Below, in pieces: positions 1 to 10,800 of a DNA stretch of 64,000 nucleotides. The notes below the pieces were generated by a model. That model made no database searches. It was not told the DNA's origin and saw only the letters and a list, made by a program, of their open reading frames with translations. Source of the DNA: Nemopilema nomurai (Eukaryota; Cnidaria; Scyphozoa; Rhizostomeae; Rhizostomatidae); contig ML133438.1 of NCBI GenBank assembly GCA_003864495.1, forward strand, positions 186,001 to 250,000, written 5' to 3'. A program made the translations under genes and the position numbers. Each line of letters opens with the position of its first letter. Positions within the stretch are counted from its first letter, which is position 1.

Positions 1-775
1 ATAAAAAACCTAGAAATTTCTGGCAACGATGAGGCAACACCATGTCTGATCACATCAGACATCCAATTCTTTAAGTTTCGACCAACCAGCAGCCTCCATT
101 GTAGCGCTTGTTCCCAAGAGGGGAGGCATGCATTGTCTAGAAAGCACTTAGTGTAAAGGCGCCAAAATCAATGTTGTGTTAATTGAACAACAATTATTTA
201 TGCCGACAGAAATATGAGCCTGGAAGGTAGCTCAGAAAAAGCAATTAATTTCGTGAAAATCTTGAAGTCCCTGGCCTTACAAACGCCATCGAGAGGTCTA
301 AAAGAAACGAACAGTAAATTGTGTGCGAATTGATTGCCATGAGCCTACTTCATGTAGAGATTACATTGTTCACGATCCCTGTCGAAGGCCACCACTTTTC
401 ATATCGAAAAAGTTCAATATCAAAAAGGATAATAAATAGATTAACGTAAGTGTGCTTTCTACTTTGTTGTCTGCAGTAAGTTCAAGTATACAGACCTCTT
501 TAATAACTGTCAGCTGTTGATCAGTAAATAGGGTATGAGGTCGATTAAATAATTCAGCTGGTAGTTCAGTGCAAGTCTTGTGTTATTTTAAAAAACTTCG
601 ATGGGATGTTAGCGGCTCCAGGTGACGATTTGCCTTCCTCTAGGCTTAATATTTTCAGGTATTACATTTCCAAAGTTACACTTAGGCAAATAAACGATCG
701 TTTTCTTTTTCTTTAAAATACTAAGGTGGTTTTCAAACATTTCAGTTGATCAGATAGTGTCGAGGCTGTCTTTTC
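1..775. other. Non-coding flank left of the LTR element
   Basis: No open frame with coding character on either strand, no recognisable RNA gene, and no repeat structure that I can support. It ends at the candidate target-site duplication GTCAG (776-780) of the LTR retrotransposon. Confidence 0.5.
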
Positions 776-780
776 GTCAG

Positions 781-922
781 TATTGTGTTCTGTATATCGT
801 CATAGATATAGACCATAGAAAATATGTCTTGCTTCTAATCGATTCTTCAATCAAGTCTCCAAAATACATTGACCGCATTTCCTCTATTAATTATGCTAAT
901 TATGTTAATTATGCTTAAACAT
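781..922 (-). repeat. Left LTR (3' LTR of the minus-strand element)
   Basis: Matches 4912-5053 almost base for base, with one visible difference (gcttc versus gattc). The inner core runs TGTTCTG...TTAAACA, so the canonical TG..CA ends may sit a few bases inside the limits given here. It contains the AT-rich block of repeated taattatgctaattatg units. Confidence 0.85.
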
Positions 923-1004
923 TATATCTCCCCCTTACTTAAATTAAAACGTCTCTTCTGGAACAGTAACAAAACAATAGTTAAATGTTTACAAATATAG
1001 TTGA

Positions 1005-1490
1005 TCATGTCTCATAAATGTTTTGTCCGTATCTTCTAGCATTTCTCCTTTCCCGGACAGGGTATCTAGGAATCAAAACTTCAGCTTGAACGTTTGGACG
1101 GTTTGGCATATCCATAATATCTTCATCGTCTATGTCAGAATCAATTTCAGTTTCTTTCTGAATAGGAAACCTTTTGAAATGAGAAATATTTCTTGTGATT
1201 GTATGATCTTTTCCTTCGTTATAAGCAGTTAGCATTGTTCCTTTCTTTTCAATTACGATGTAAGGATCTGGGTTGAAATTTGTAGATAATTTGTTCTGCT
1301 TCGGCTGTTTTACTAAGACAGTATCACCAATATCTATTTCTGATGCGTTGGATCTTTGAGCTCTATCAGTGTTCTCTTTCATCTTCCCTTTTGCAATGAA
1401 ATCACGATGGACAAGATGTTGATGTGTTTCTGATGTATTTTCAGTTGTAAGCTGCGGCAATTTAGTGTTTATAGACCGGTTAAATAGCAA
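1005..1490 (-). pseudogene. pol: Integrase C-terminal (GPY/F-like) fragment
   Basis: Follows the core after a frame break. It contains IDIGDTVLVKQPKQNKLSTN and DPYIVIEKKGTMLTAYN, matching the small barrel with a GPY/F-like motif that ends gypsy integrases, then a charged tail. It finishes about 65 bases before the polypurine tract and the 3' LTR. Confidence 0.7.
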
Positions 1491-1552
1491 TTGGGCGGGC
1501 GAAAATTGAGTTGTGCTGTGTGGGGTTGCACGATAATTGAGTAAAAAACGAT

Positions 1553-1948
1553 TTAGTTCTTTCCTCCAATCTCCTTATCAACAACAGCTGAGCGTATAGC
1601 TTTTGTTAAAGGTTTCATAAATGTTTCTGCTTGAGCATTGGCTTGAGGCCATAAAGGTGTGATCCTGCGATGTACTGGTCCAGTTTCTCTCATGAATTCT
1701 TGAATTTCGCTGCTTGAAAATGGTGGTCCATTATCGCTGATGAGAATTTCAGGAATACCGTGTCTTGCAAATATTCCTTCCAGTTTCGGAATGGTTGATT
1801 TGGCAGATGTAGAAGTAACGATTTCAACTTCAGGGAATCGGCTATATGCATCAATGACAACGAGCAAATATTCCCCTGTTGGTAAAGGTCCCAAAAAATC
1901 AATGTTGACGGTGTGCCATGGAGCGGGCGGTAATTTTGTCATTTTCAA
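1553..1948 (-). pseudogene. pol: Gypsy integrase catalytic core
   Basis: DDE integrase core. HTVNIDFLGPLP gives the first Asp, ISDNGPPF the second Asp, and ANAQAETFMK supplies the Glu. The frame ends soon afterwards at 1553 instead of running into the C-terminal region, which resumes in another frame at 1490. Confidence 0.8.
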
Positions 1949-2070
1949 CGGTTCTGGACGCGCGGCTGGTCCAGTTGCTTGGCAGGCTAAGCAATGTTTG
2001 ATAATATTTTCCGTACGTTCATCAATACCAGGAAACCATATCTTGGTACGTAGCAGCTTTTTCGTCTTTA

Positions 2071-2691
2071 CTAGGCCTTGATGACCTTCATGTGCAATGT
2101 TGATTGCTTGAGTACGAAGTGAATTCGGTAAAACAATACGAGTATGTCGTAATAGTATGTTCGAATCTTAACAGTTAATTCCTGACGAATGTTATGAAAT
2201 TGTAGGAGTTCTGCTCTGTTGATATTTTCTGGTAACGTGCGAGTTTTATCATAAATGTCTTGCCAATTTGTATCGCGAAAGTTTGAAATAACACGTTGAA
2301 GCGTTGCATCGTTGCAAGTAGCGGTGGCGATCTCAGAAAGTGTCATTGCTTTCGGAACGGATTGTTGCGATAGAAAATTGACGTAGTCTTCTGCATTGTT
2401 ATTATGCAAAGTTGTATCCTGAATTGGGTGTCGCGATAAGAAATCTGATGGGTTATCTTGTCCCTTTGTGTGTATAACATCAAAGTTATATTCTTGCAGG
2501 CGTAAGTTCCATCGTGCGATTCGAGCTGGAGGGTTGGATTTCGGATTATTTAAGATCATTTCAATCGGTTTACAGTCTGTGTACAACTTGAATGATCTTC
2601 CATACAAATACGTGTTTAGTCTTTCAACTGCCCAAACAATTCCTAGGGCTTCACGTTCTGTCTGTGAATATCGACGTTCTGTGGGTGTCAA
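2071..2691 (-). pseudogene. pol: Gypsy RNase H region and integrase zinc-binding start
   Basis: Begins with SQTEREALGIVWAVERLNTYLYG, which contains the second acidic residue of the RNase H site. FKLYTDCKPIEMIL follows (Asp present; family members usually have DHK), then VIHTKGQDNPSDFLSRHP, the typical end of the domain. The frame is separated from the reverse transcriptase by a frame change and from the integrase core by another break near 2071-1948. Confidence 0.75.
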
Positions 2692-2762
2692 GGCTCTGCT
2701 AACATATGCAACTACTCGTCTTTGTTTTGTTGGCGAAAGTTGCGATAATATTGCAGAGAGGC

Positions 2763-3608
2763 CTACAGGCGGAATGGCGTGTTTTTCTTGGTAAGTTCAC
2801 GTAATGAGTGCGTTAGATCACTAAAACGCGGAATGAACTTCGCACAATATGTAGCCATTCCAAGGAAACTGCGGACTTCATTAGCTGATTGAGGTGCTGG
2901 TGCATTGTGGATTGACTTTACTTTTTCCGGATCTGCGGAAACACCTTTGTCGGAAAAGACGAAACCGAAGAAAGTCAAAGACTTCTGAGCGAACAGACAT
3001 TTCTCGCGATTCAGAGTTAGTCCGACTTTTATGAACTTCTCGATGACAGCTTTCAGTGCATTGTTGTGTTCTTCTGGAGTCTTTCCATAAATAATTACGT
3101 CATCGCTTATGTTAATCGCTCCAGGAATATCTCTTATTTGATCACTAATGACACGTTGGAATAGTTCTCCTGCTGAATTCGTGCCAAAATTTAATCTTTT
3201 GTAGCGACGCAGACCTTTGTGCGTTGCGAAAGTAGTGACATATCTGCTTTCGGGGGCAAGTGTTAGCTGATGATACCCAGACCGAAGGTCAAGTTTGGAA
3301 AACAATTGTGCTCCGTTGAGGGCGTGTATCAAATCATCAACTGTAGGACTTTGGTGACGTTCGCGTTGTATCGCGCGATTCGGCATTCTCATGTCCACGC
3401 AAATTCGTACTTTCCCACCTTTCTTTGGGATAACAACAATTGGTGAGACATAGGGCGTTGGTCCTTCAACGGGTTCAATAATGTCCTGCGCTTCTAATTC
3501 TTGTAGCGCAGCGGCGACTTTCTGTCTCATGTGAAATGGAATTCTCCGCGCGTTTTGTGCGACAGGGGGCACTGTTTCATCAATATGTAATTTGACTTCA
3601 AAGTCTTA
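2763..3608 (-). pseudogene. pol: Gypsy reverse transcriptase region
   Basis: Reverse transcriptase of the Ty3/gypsy type. Motifs in order are VVIPKKGGKVRICVDMR, FSKLDLRSGYHQ, a degenerate LNFGTNSAGELFQR, ISDDVIIYG (the catalytic DD) and the LGMATYCAKFIP connection. Directly upstream the pol frame contains a TAA stop at 3606-3608, and the frame ends at 2763 after TPFRL, where family members normally continue into the tether and RNase H, so there is an indel at about 2765-2790. It is enzymatically plausible in isolation but cut off from its neighbours. Confidence 0.85.
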
Positions 3609-3675
3609 TAATTTTCCAATACCATCAAAAATCTGGGGATAGCGTGCGGCGATGTATTCACTGGTGAGCGGGCAA

Positions 3676-4194
3676 TTATCCACAGTGTTTATATGCAGCA
3701 TTTCCAGAAATAACATGAACATCATCAACAGTAACTTTGTGCTTGGACTCAAAAGTCGCGGTAAATTTTCCAAGGGTTTTCAGAGGCGTGTCCATGTTAT
3801 AGGCAAATAGAGAGGCATCGGATTTTTGTAAACGAATTTTACCCTTAGCGGCAAGTTTGTTATAAGTTGCCTGATCCACAATGTTCGTGGAGGCGCCAGT
3901 ATTAAGTATCATCTGTACTGGACAATTATTGATTTTGACTTCCACTGCTGGAGATTTATTTTTCTTTGTTGTCAACGTAAAAAGATACTCATCGTCGCTT
4001 TCGCTTTGCGGTGGTGCGGAAGCATGGCTTATCTGGCGGATATTTTTACCTTGAGAGGGCGTTGCTTTGGTGGAAATTGCTTTGCTCGGCAAACTTTGGA
4101 AAAATGATTGTTCTTGCCACAAGTATTGCATTGTTTTCCTTGTGCAGGGCAGGGACTTTGAGTGTGGGGCCATGTATATCCACAGTTGCGACAT
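3676..4194 (-). pseudogene. pol: Gypsy aspartic protease region, active site substituted
   Basis: Frame overlapping the end of gag and extending into a retropepsin-like domain. The expected catalytic motif LDTGAS reads LNTGAS: the codon at 3901-3903 (minus strand AAT) encodes Asn instead of the catalytic Asp, which should abolish proteolysis. The flanking family features (VEVKINNCPVQMIL before it, IVDQATYNKL after it) are intact, so the identification is secure. The frame stops at 3676, before the reverse transcriptase. Confidence 0.8.
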
Positions 4195-4856
4195 TTTCCA
4201 GTTGGACGGCGATTTTGGGCTTGCGGCCTGTGCGGCTTTTGTTGCACGGCATGGCTTCGCGTCACAAAATTTGCTGTGTCCCTTGAGTGTAGAGGCTCTA
4301 CTAATAGGAGATTTTGCTCCATATCGATGGCTTGTGCTTCACTAACTTCGAGTGCGCGTGCTTTTGTCAGCAAAGCATCGGGAGAGAGCGTGTCTTCTCT
4401 AAGCGCGTAACGGCGGAGACGCGTCGAGAGGCAGTGCTGAATAATCATGGACTTGATTTCTGTGTCCACATTCCTAAATTCGCAATTTGCAGCCAGCTTT
4501 CTCAGACGTGTCGCAAATTGATCAATTTTTTCACCACGGTTTTGCGTTGCTTTTCTGAATTGAAATATTTCAAAATCAATGTTTTTCTTAGGGAGAAAAT
4601 ATTCATCTAGTTTCTCCAATGCTGTCTCATAGTCATCATCTTCACCATTGTTCGGAATTGTATCAAAAATGTCCTGTGTGTCTTGACCAACTTGGTAGAG
4701 TAATAGGGCTCTTTGCTGCGCTGGACTTGTAACATCAATTGCAGCTAGGTATGTTTGAAATCTTCGTCTCCAAGATTTCCATCTCTGGCCTACTGAGCTA
4801 GGATCAGTGTACGCATCGAACGGTGGTAACGGAGGTAAATCGAGGCGAGCAGCCAT
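4029..4856 (-). CDS. gag: Gag-like protein of the gypsy element (275 aa)
   Basis: Open frame starting 55 bases inside the 5' LTR. The first 170 residues resemble a retrotransposon Gag capsid region, with the YLAAIDVTSPAQQRALLLY-type helix and a WxxRRRF motif. Near the C-terminus are two CCHC-like knuckles: CRNCGYTWPHTQSPC is atypical in spacing and CNTCGKNNHFSKVC is a good CX2CX4HX4C. The role is packaging of element RNA. The frame overlaps the protease frame (which reaches up to 4194), as expected if pol was made by frameshifting, but this was not tested. Confidence 0.8.
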   Translation of the reverse strand: MAARLDLPPLPPFDAYTDPSSVGQRWKSWRRRFQTYLAAIDVTSPAQQRALLLYQVGQDTQDIFDTIPNNGEDDDYETALEKLDEYFLPKKNIDFEIFQFRKATQNRGEKIDQFATRLRKLAANCEFRNVDTEIKSMIIQHCLSTRLRRYALREDTLSPDALLTKARALEVSEAQAIDMEQNLLLVEPLHSRDTANFVTRSHAVQQKPHRPQAQNRRPTGKCRNCGYTWPHTQSPCPAQGKQCNTCGKNNHFSKVCRAKQFPPKQRPLKVKISAR

Positions 4857-4911
4857 AACTGTATAAGATAGTTAGACGTATTTGCTAATATTAAAGTATC
4901 CTCGTCGCCAT

Positions 4912-5054
4912 TATTGTGTTCTGTATATCGTCATAGATATAGACCATAGAAAATATGTCTTGATTCTAATCGATTCTTCAATCAAGTCTCCAAAATACAT
5001 TGACCGCATTTCCTCTATTAATTATGCTAATTATGTTAATTATGCTTAAACATA
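4912..5054 (-). repeat. Right LTR (5' LTR of the minus-strand element)
   Basis: Direct repeat of the left LTR. The primer-binding-like site lies directly inside it at 4896-4910, and the candidate 5-bp target duplicate GTCAG directly outside it at 5055-5059. Confidence 0.85.
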
Positions 5055-5059
5055 GTCAG

Positions 5060-7290
5060 ACATTCTTCATATTATCAGACAAGGGTCGGACTATATTGAG
5101 GCCTCCAGTAATATCAACGAATCGATTATGCAACGTCTGTTCACAGATTTTATTTTCAGAAATTTTTGTTCCCTGTCAGAATAATTTCATTTGGTTACGT
5201 ATTTTTTTCACTTTATTAAGGCTGGATTGCTTTTGAGAAATTCTCCGTACATCTAAATGTCTGACATAGTTTTTAACGTGCCTCTGATTAATTCAACGCA
5301 TTTATTTCTGGTTTTTTGTACTTCTCCTTGCTAGAGACAGTTTTCCTTATGCTAAATTTCCTTTACGTCTTAGACCTCGACATTATAAATTCACACATAA
5401 ATTCTTTCATGAAAAGTGCATAATTTGGTTTGCGCTACATTTTTTCTATAGAAGAGCATGTGTATCGATAATTGAAATCAGCGTTTGAGTTAATCCCACG
5501 ATAGCATTTTCTTAGTTATTTTAGCTTTGTTGATAATTCCTTTCTTACGAAAATGGCTGATGTATGCCCTTTTTAAAAAAAAGAGATTCGCTTAGTTAAG
5601 AGAGTTGAAGATTAATAAATGTCCTCCCCTCACCTTCAAAAAGAGAATAATGTTGTCCTTTTCTGTTGAATCTACAATAACATCAACGTTTCATTTCGAT
5701 TTGTGGATTCTGAATAGGTTACAGCAAATAACACGCTTCAGTGAGACTTACTGGAGGACTGGAAAAATGCCTGGCTAAAATATGTGACTGGTACAGTAGC
5801 TATAGATCTATTTAAAACTTTTGATTTTTTAACTCATATATTTCTACTGGCCAAATAGAATTCTTATGGCTTCACTGATAAAAGTGTAGAAAGATAATAA
5901 AAGTATACACGTACTTTAGTAGTTTGATTAAATCAAAGCAGGAAGCTTTCCAAAGATCAATCTTAAGCCCGTTGATTTTTTCAATATTTACATCAAAAAA
6001 TAAATTTTTGCCTTTGCATTTGTATTTATAAAGAAACAAAGATATAACTTCAAACTTCATGTTACCCTACGGTTTATACCCTTTGCAAATAGAATTATCC
6101 TCAAAGCCAGTATTACTTCTATCAAAACTTCTGGACGTTTCAATCAAATTTTCTTGAAAAACAATAACCCCACTTTTACTTTGTTTTTTATCTTTTCTTC
6201 TACTTACTGTTAATTTTTGATAGAACTTTGCAAGTGGCATTGTAGTGAGGACCCGTTTACTCTAATTGAGCTTCTTCATAATAATCAACATCAAAGTCCC
6301 TTTTAGCTATCTCCTAATGTACCATGTAGAGCCTTTTTCAAACAATTTAAGCTAGTATTCCACTCAGTGGCATATAAACAAGGAGTACAAGGTGCAAATA
6401 AAATTCAACTGAAATTAATAAGAAGACTTGCAAATATACTCCAAGCAAATTAAAGCCATGCTTCTTTAAGCCAAAATTTGTTTTTGGTAACAAGGGTAGT
6501 AATAATTGAGCACAAATATTCGAGAAAAGCTATTCACTGGATCATTTGAGTCCACCTTGGGTCCAGAGTTTTTAAATTACGCTCTTCAATTAATTCTTTG
6601 AGCAATCCAAACAACTTGGCTCATTTGAGGCCTAATCAAACTACTTCTTTCGTCAAAAAGTCTTAAATCTATTGAGCCCCAGATTTGATTTACTTATTTG
6701 ATTTACTTAGCAATCTAGAATCAGCAGCAAATCTAAAAAGTTTTAAGATTTCGATAAAAATGGGATCGTCCCAATAGGAGATGCAGTGCCTGTACCTGTC
6801 TACCGACTTTATTGCTTACACTCGTAATAAATCAAAGCAACTCCTTGGCAAAAATTGTTTCAAGCATTCATAGCCACATGCTAACAACCTAAGGTATGTC
6901 ACGAGAATTTTCAGGAACCTTTTCAACTTTTCTGCAGATTGACAACTTTTATATTATTTTATGTTAAATCTCTAACAACTCATACTTGAGTTGATATTTT
7001 GTGGTTGTTGGGTACAGAGAAGGCATATATGCAGTTCATTGCAATAGTTCTTTGCAGAAACAAGAAAGTAAGAAAAATTGAATTTGATACCAACCAAGGA
7101 TCCAGTCTAAGAGTGGAGACTACAAGATAATGCTGAGAAACATATTGAATACCTTTAGAGAAACATCACATTCAAAGCATGGATCATCCCCGTACTGGCC
7201 TCTAAAATGCATTCAGCTCAAACACAAACACTCAAGTCAGGCATACCTGCTACTGGTACCATGTAATCCAGTACTACTTGTTTCATAAAC
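5060..7290. other. Non-coding, AT-rich
   Basis: Only short chance open frames, all with skewed composition (Phe/Leu/Lys/Ile-rich) and no domain, splice or signal evidence. I see no gene or repeat here. Confidence 0.5.
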
Positions 7291-7299
7291 GCAACCCTG

Positions 7300-7875
7300 A
7301 ACCTCGCAGGGTGAGGGCTAGGAGAAGGAAACTCTGATTCCAAAACCCCTGCAGCCTTTTAGGGCGAAGGCTGGAAGGAACACTCTGATAACAAAATCTC
7401 CTGTCGCCATACAGGGTACCGCCTACTTTGGGCATTGGCTAAGAGAAGGAAAACGCTGAAAATAAGCCCCCTGCTGCCTTTTAGGGCGAAGGCTAAGAGA
7501 AGGAGAACTCTGAAAATAAACCTCCTGTTGCCATGCAGGGTATCGCCTAATTTAGGCATTGGCTAGGAAATGGATAAACTCCGAAAATAAACCCCCTGTT
7601 GCCAACAGGGTACCACCCAATTGGACAAGGCTCGGAGAGGGAAAACTCCGACTCAAAAAGCCCCCCGCTGCCTTTGCGGGGCATGAGGCTAGGAGATGGC
7701 AACTCTGATTTCAAATGCTCTTGCTGCCTTGCAGTTTACGCCACTGTATGGCAAAGGCTAGGAGATGGCAACTCTTATTTCAAATGCTCTTTCTGCCTTG
7801 CAGATTACGCCACTAGCGTGGCAAAGGCTAGGAGAAGGTAACTCTGAATTCAAATCCCCCTACAATAGGGTAACT
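7300..7875. repeat. Degenerate hairpin-bearing tandem repeat, about 9 units
   Basis: A core close to GGCTAGGAGAAGGNAACTCTGA recurs about nine times, at about 7316, 7369, 7437, 7491, 7560, 7629, 7687, 7757 and 7827, every 54-70 bases. Each core is followed by an A/T-rich spacer and a short GC-rich inverted repeat, for example CCCTGTTGCCAACAGGG and CCCCGCTGCCTTTGCGGGG. Units have diverged by substitution and indel. The two short open frames here are products of the repeat, not genes. Confidence 0.75.
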
Positions 7876-7879
7876 TTCC

Positions 7880-10800
7880 AAGAAGGGGCTGGTGGAAATT
7901 CTTTGCAGCAACAGGTAATGCATCCCTTTTTCACATTCTAGCTGTTTAGTACATTTAGTCATCTTTACTACTGCTTGTCATTTAAAAGGAACAGGATGCT
8001 CAAGGCAATAAAAGTATCATTTCTCAGACTCTGTTCAATCTTTAGTTTTAGCCTTTCTTTAGTTTTAACCTTTCAAGCTGCAGGAATTGCCAAGTATATT
8101 TAGTAGTTTTCAAGTACTTCTTACATAAGTACTTCCATTAGTCAACTTGATCAAAGTAACAGTTTTTTGTCGTCCTTTATCCAGTTGCCTGACAGATGAG
8201 CCATGCAAGGATATGGAAAAGCAGGACATCAAAAAGAAAAGACAAGTCATTTAATATATTTTTTGTCCCTCTATCATCTCAGTTAAAGTGATTTATTGCA
8301 TATTTCTTTTCCTTCAATAATTCAGCCTCATTACAGGTGCACTATACAACTTTGTTAAAATTTCATAAATTAAACAAGTACTACACCAGTCTCTCTTATA
8401 GTCTTTAATAATCTAAATAATAACTTAAATTCTTTGGGAACTTTGATGGACAATTGATTGAAACTTACTTTTATTAAACAATATGCTTTCTGAGGTTTAA
8501 CCGAAGGGTTGGCAGAGACCAAACAAGTTTATTAAGCCCATCTATATCCAACCTTCTAAATTTTATTTTGTAAATTATTTTAAAAGAGATCATAGAAATT
8601 GGTGATGCATATATTCATTAGTTCACAATCACAGCTAACTCAATTCTATCTACATTTTAGAAGAATTCCTAGTTGCTCCATTATGCAGAGCCTAACATTA
8701 AAGTTCTCCAGTTTTGATACACAAGCAGGGGTTTTCTAATAATTTGGACATTGCCCTTGTTCCTCACAATGCTGTCCTAGCAAAACAACCTAGCAGGCTC
8801 TAGTCAAAAGTCTATTCAACCATCAAGAAGCTGTGCCTGACTGACAAAACTGGACATTTATAACCAAGAAACTTGCTGTGGCCACATCACTAAACAACAC
8901 GAAAAAATAGATGTGAATTTTGTTTACGAGAGCTTAAAACTCGATAGTTGTTATTTTCCTCGCATTTCATCAGTTGTTATTTCGTTTTTTTCTACTGAAA
9001 TTGCATTTTTTTCTTGTAATAAAATCTCCATATGCTTCTTGAAGACAGAAAGCAGTGTCAACCTTGACATTTTGCTCGAGTTTGTCCACGATTTTTTAAG
9101 TTACCCTATATCGGTTTCATGATGGATTCATTATGAATCGTGGATGATTTCTTGGTCCTTTATTTAGCGAGCCACATTTCAATTAGAGACACAGTTAGAC
9201 ATTCATGTATACATTCAGACTTTGATTGCTTCTTATTAAAAAACTATAGAAGATGATAAAAAGATATTTCATAGTGGGAAACCTGGCTGGATTATCTATT
9301 GATTAGCGTATTTTGTTTATAATAACATGCGCTTCACTTCTGAAGATGAGTCAAAAGATCGAAAATGTTTTGACACCGCCTAGAATTAGACATTTGAGGT
9401 GAAACAGTATATCCCAATTTGAACAAATCTCTGACTTGAGGGCAGAAGAAGAAGCTAAACCAACTCAAAACAACAGAAAACCTACCTTTTCTTCTACTGC
9501 TTACCAATTGAAAGCTTAAAACTACAAAACTCTAACTTCAGAAGATTCTTCCAACCAGCTCAGAGGAAACCCCCAAATGAAAACATCACCAACAAGTGTC
9601 CCTAAATACATTTGCAACAAAACTGTTCGGATTTGGATGAAACTTGATATGCAACCTAAAATTGATCCACCTGACAATGTATTTGGGGGTCTTGTTCAGT
9701 TATTTTAGGTTCTAGCCAAACTGACTACCCCCTATCGATGCAGCTCCATATTGAAGCCTTGTAGAAAAGTTTTGGAATGCTGATGTCCCCAAATACCTTT
9801 TGCCAAGCTAATTAGAGTATGGTCCGGTCTGCAGAGTATGGGACTTTATGATGAGATCTTTGGTGTGCATGAGCAAATAGCCTGGTGTGCTTGTGTGCAA
9901 CACCAAAAATATTTTATGTGCTGTTGTGCACCAGCTATTTTACCCTGTTGTGGTTAAAATTTGTAAAGTTGAATTTCACCTAAAAAATGTTTCGCATGCT
10001 TTCTTCCTTGGCCCGCCCTTTCTTCTTTTTGTCTTGGTCATTCAATCGTAAAATCACTCCTTAGTCATCTAAATACAATTTAAGCAATGGTCGTCACTCA
10101 TTCGAGTCCCGCTCGGGTCAGTTATTATTCTGCACCTAGCTATGATCCTTCGTAAGAAATCCTATTGCCCTAACCTTTTCAATTTAAGCAATGCTCACTT
10201 TGTACAAGAAATAGCTCATGAGCAACTAAAGACTTACTTTTCAGAAGTTACGAAACCATACTACCTGGACTGAAAAGCTAGGAAGCATTGGCAATTTGGA
10301 GTTTCGATTTCCCCATGTTAATGAACAATATTTTTACTCTGTACAGTACAGTGTAGCAAACTGTTTGACATTGATGCAAGTTTGCATTGTGTTATTTCTT
10401 CTTCTGAGACCTTAGCGATTTGGAATTCCATCTTCTAACAAAAATAGACTAGCTCCAGCTGTACACTAAAGGGGTCAAAAGTATAAGAAAAAAGTCACTT
10501 AAAATCTTTGGTAGCAAGTCTTATGATTCAAGAAGCTGCCAACTATACCAGCCCCTAGCATTATAAAATGAGTAAATATATAAAATCATAGCCCTGTTAT
10601 TTTTCAAGGATGTTTTAAATACATGTTTAGGTATACTGATGAAGATAGTGCAAGTTTTTATTATTTTATTATTTTATTTTTAGTATTTTTGTCAAGTTGG
10701 ATTCATGATATCTAAAATTGTTCATACACAGCTCTACTTGTTCTTATCAGCTGACATTTTCTATGGGACCACACCCAGCCACACCCATCTTAGTTGCCAC

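Larger units (their letters stand above)
781..5054 (-). mobile_element. Decayed Ty3/gypsy LTR retrotransposon
   Basis: A compact element of about 4.27 kb transcribed on the minus strand, with near-identical terminal repeats of about 140 bp (left 781-922, right 4912-5054). Internal pieces lie in the order expected for Ty3/gypsy: gag with zinc knuckles, protease, reverse transcriptase, RNase H, integrase, and a GPY/F-like tail. Directly inside the right LTR the minus strand reads TGGCGACGAGGATAC (4896-4910), a primer-binding-site-like sequence. Just inside the left LTR a purine run (about 925-938, minus) looks like a polypurine tract. GTCAG occurs at 776-780 and again at 5055-5059, consistent with a 5-bp target duplication. 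The coding parts are broken by frame changes, an in-frame stop and a protease active-site substitution, so the copy is not autonomous. The similar LTRs indicate a fairly recent insertion. Confidence 0.9.

Noticed and set aside
1740..2081. 113-codon plus-strand open frame
   Set aside because: Shadow of the minus-strand integrase region; composition follows the antisense codons.
4011..4610. Several overlapping plus-strand open frames
   Set aside because: Antisense shadows of gag.
10090..10130. tRNA-like B-box (CATTCGAGTCCC) in intergenic DNA
   Set aside because: No matching A box, acceptor stem or cloverleaf could be drawn; too little for a tRNA or SINE call.
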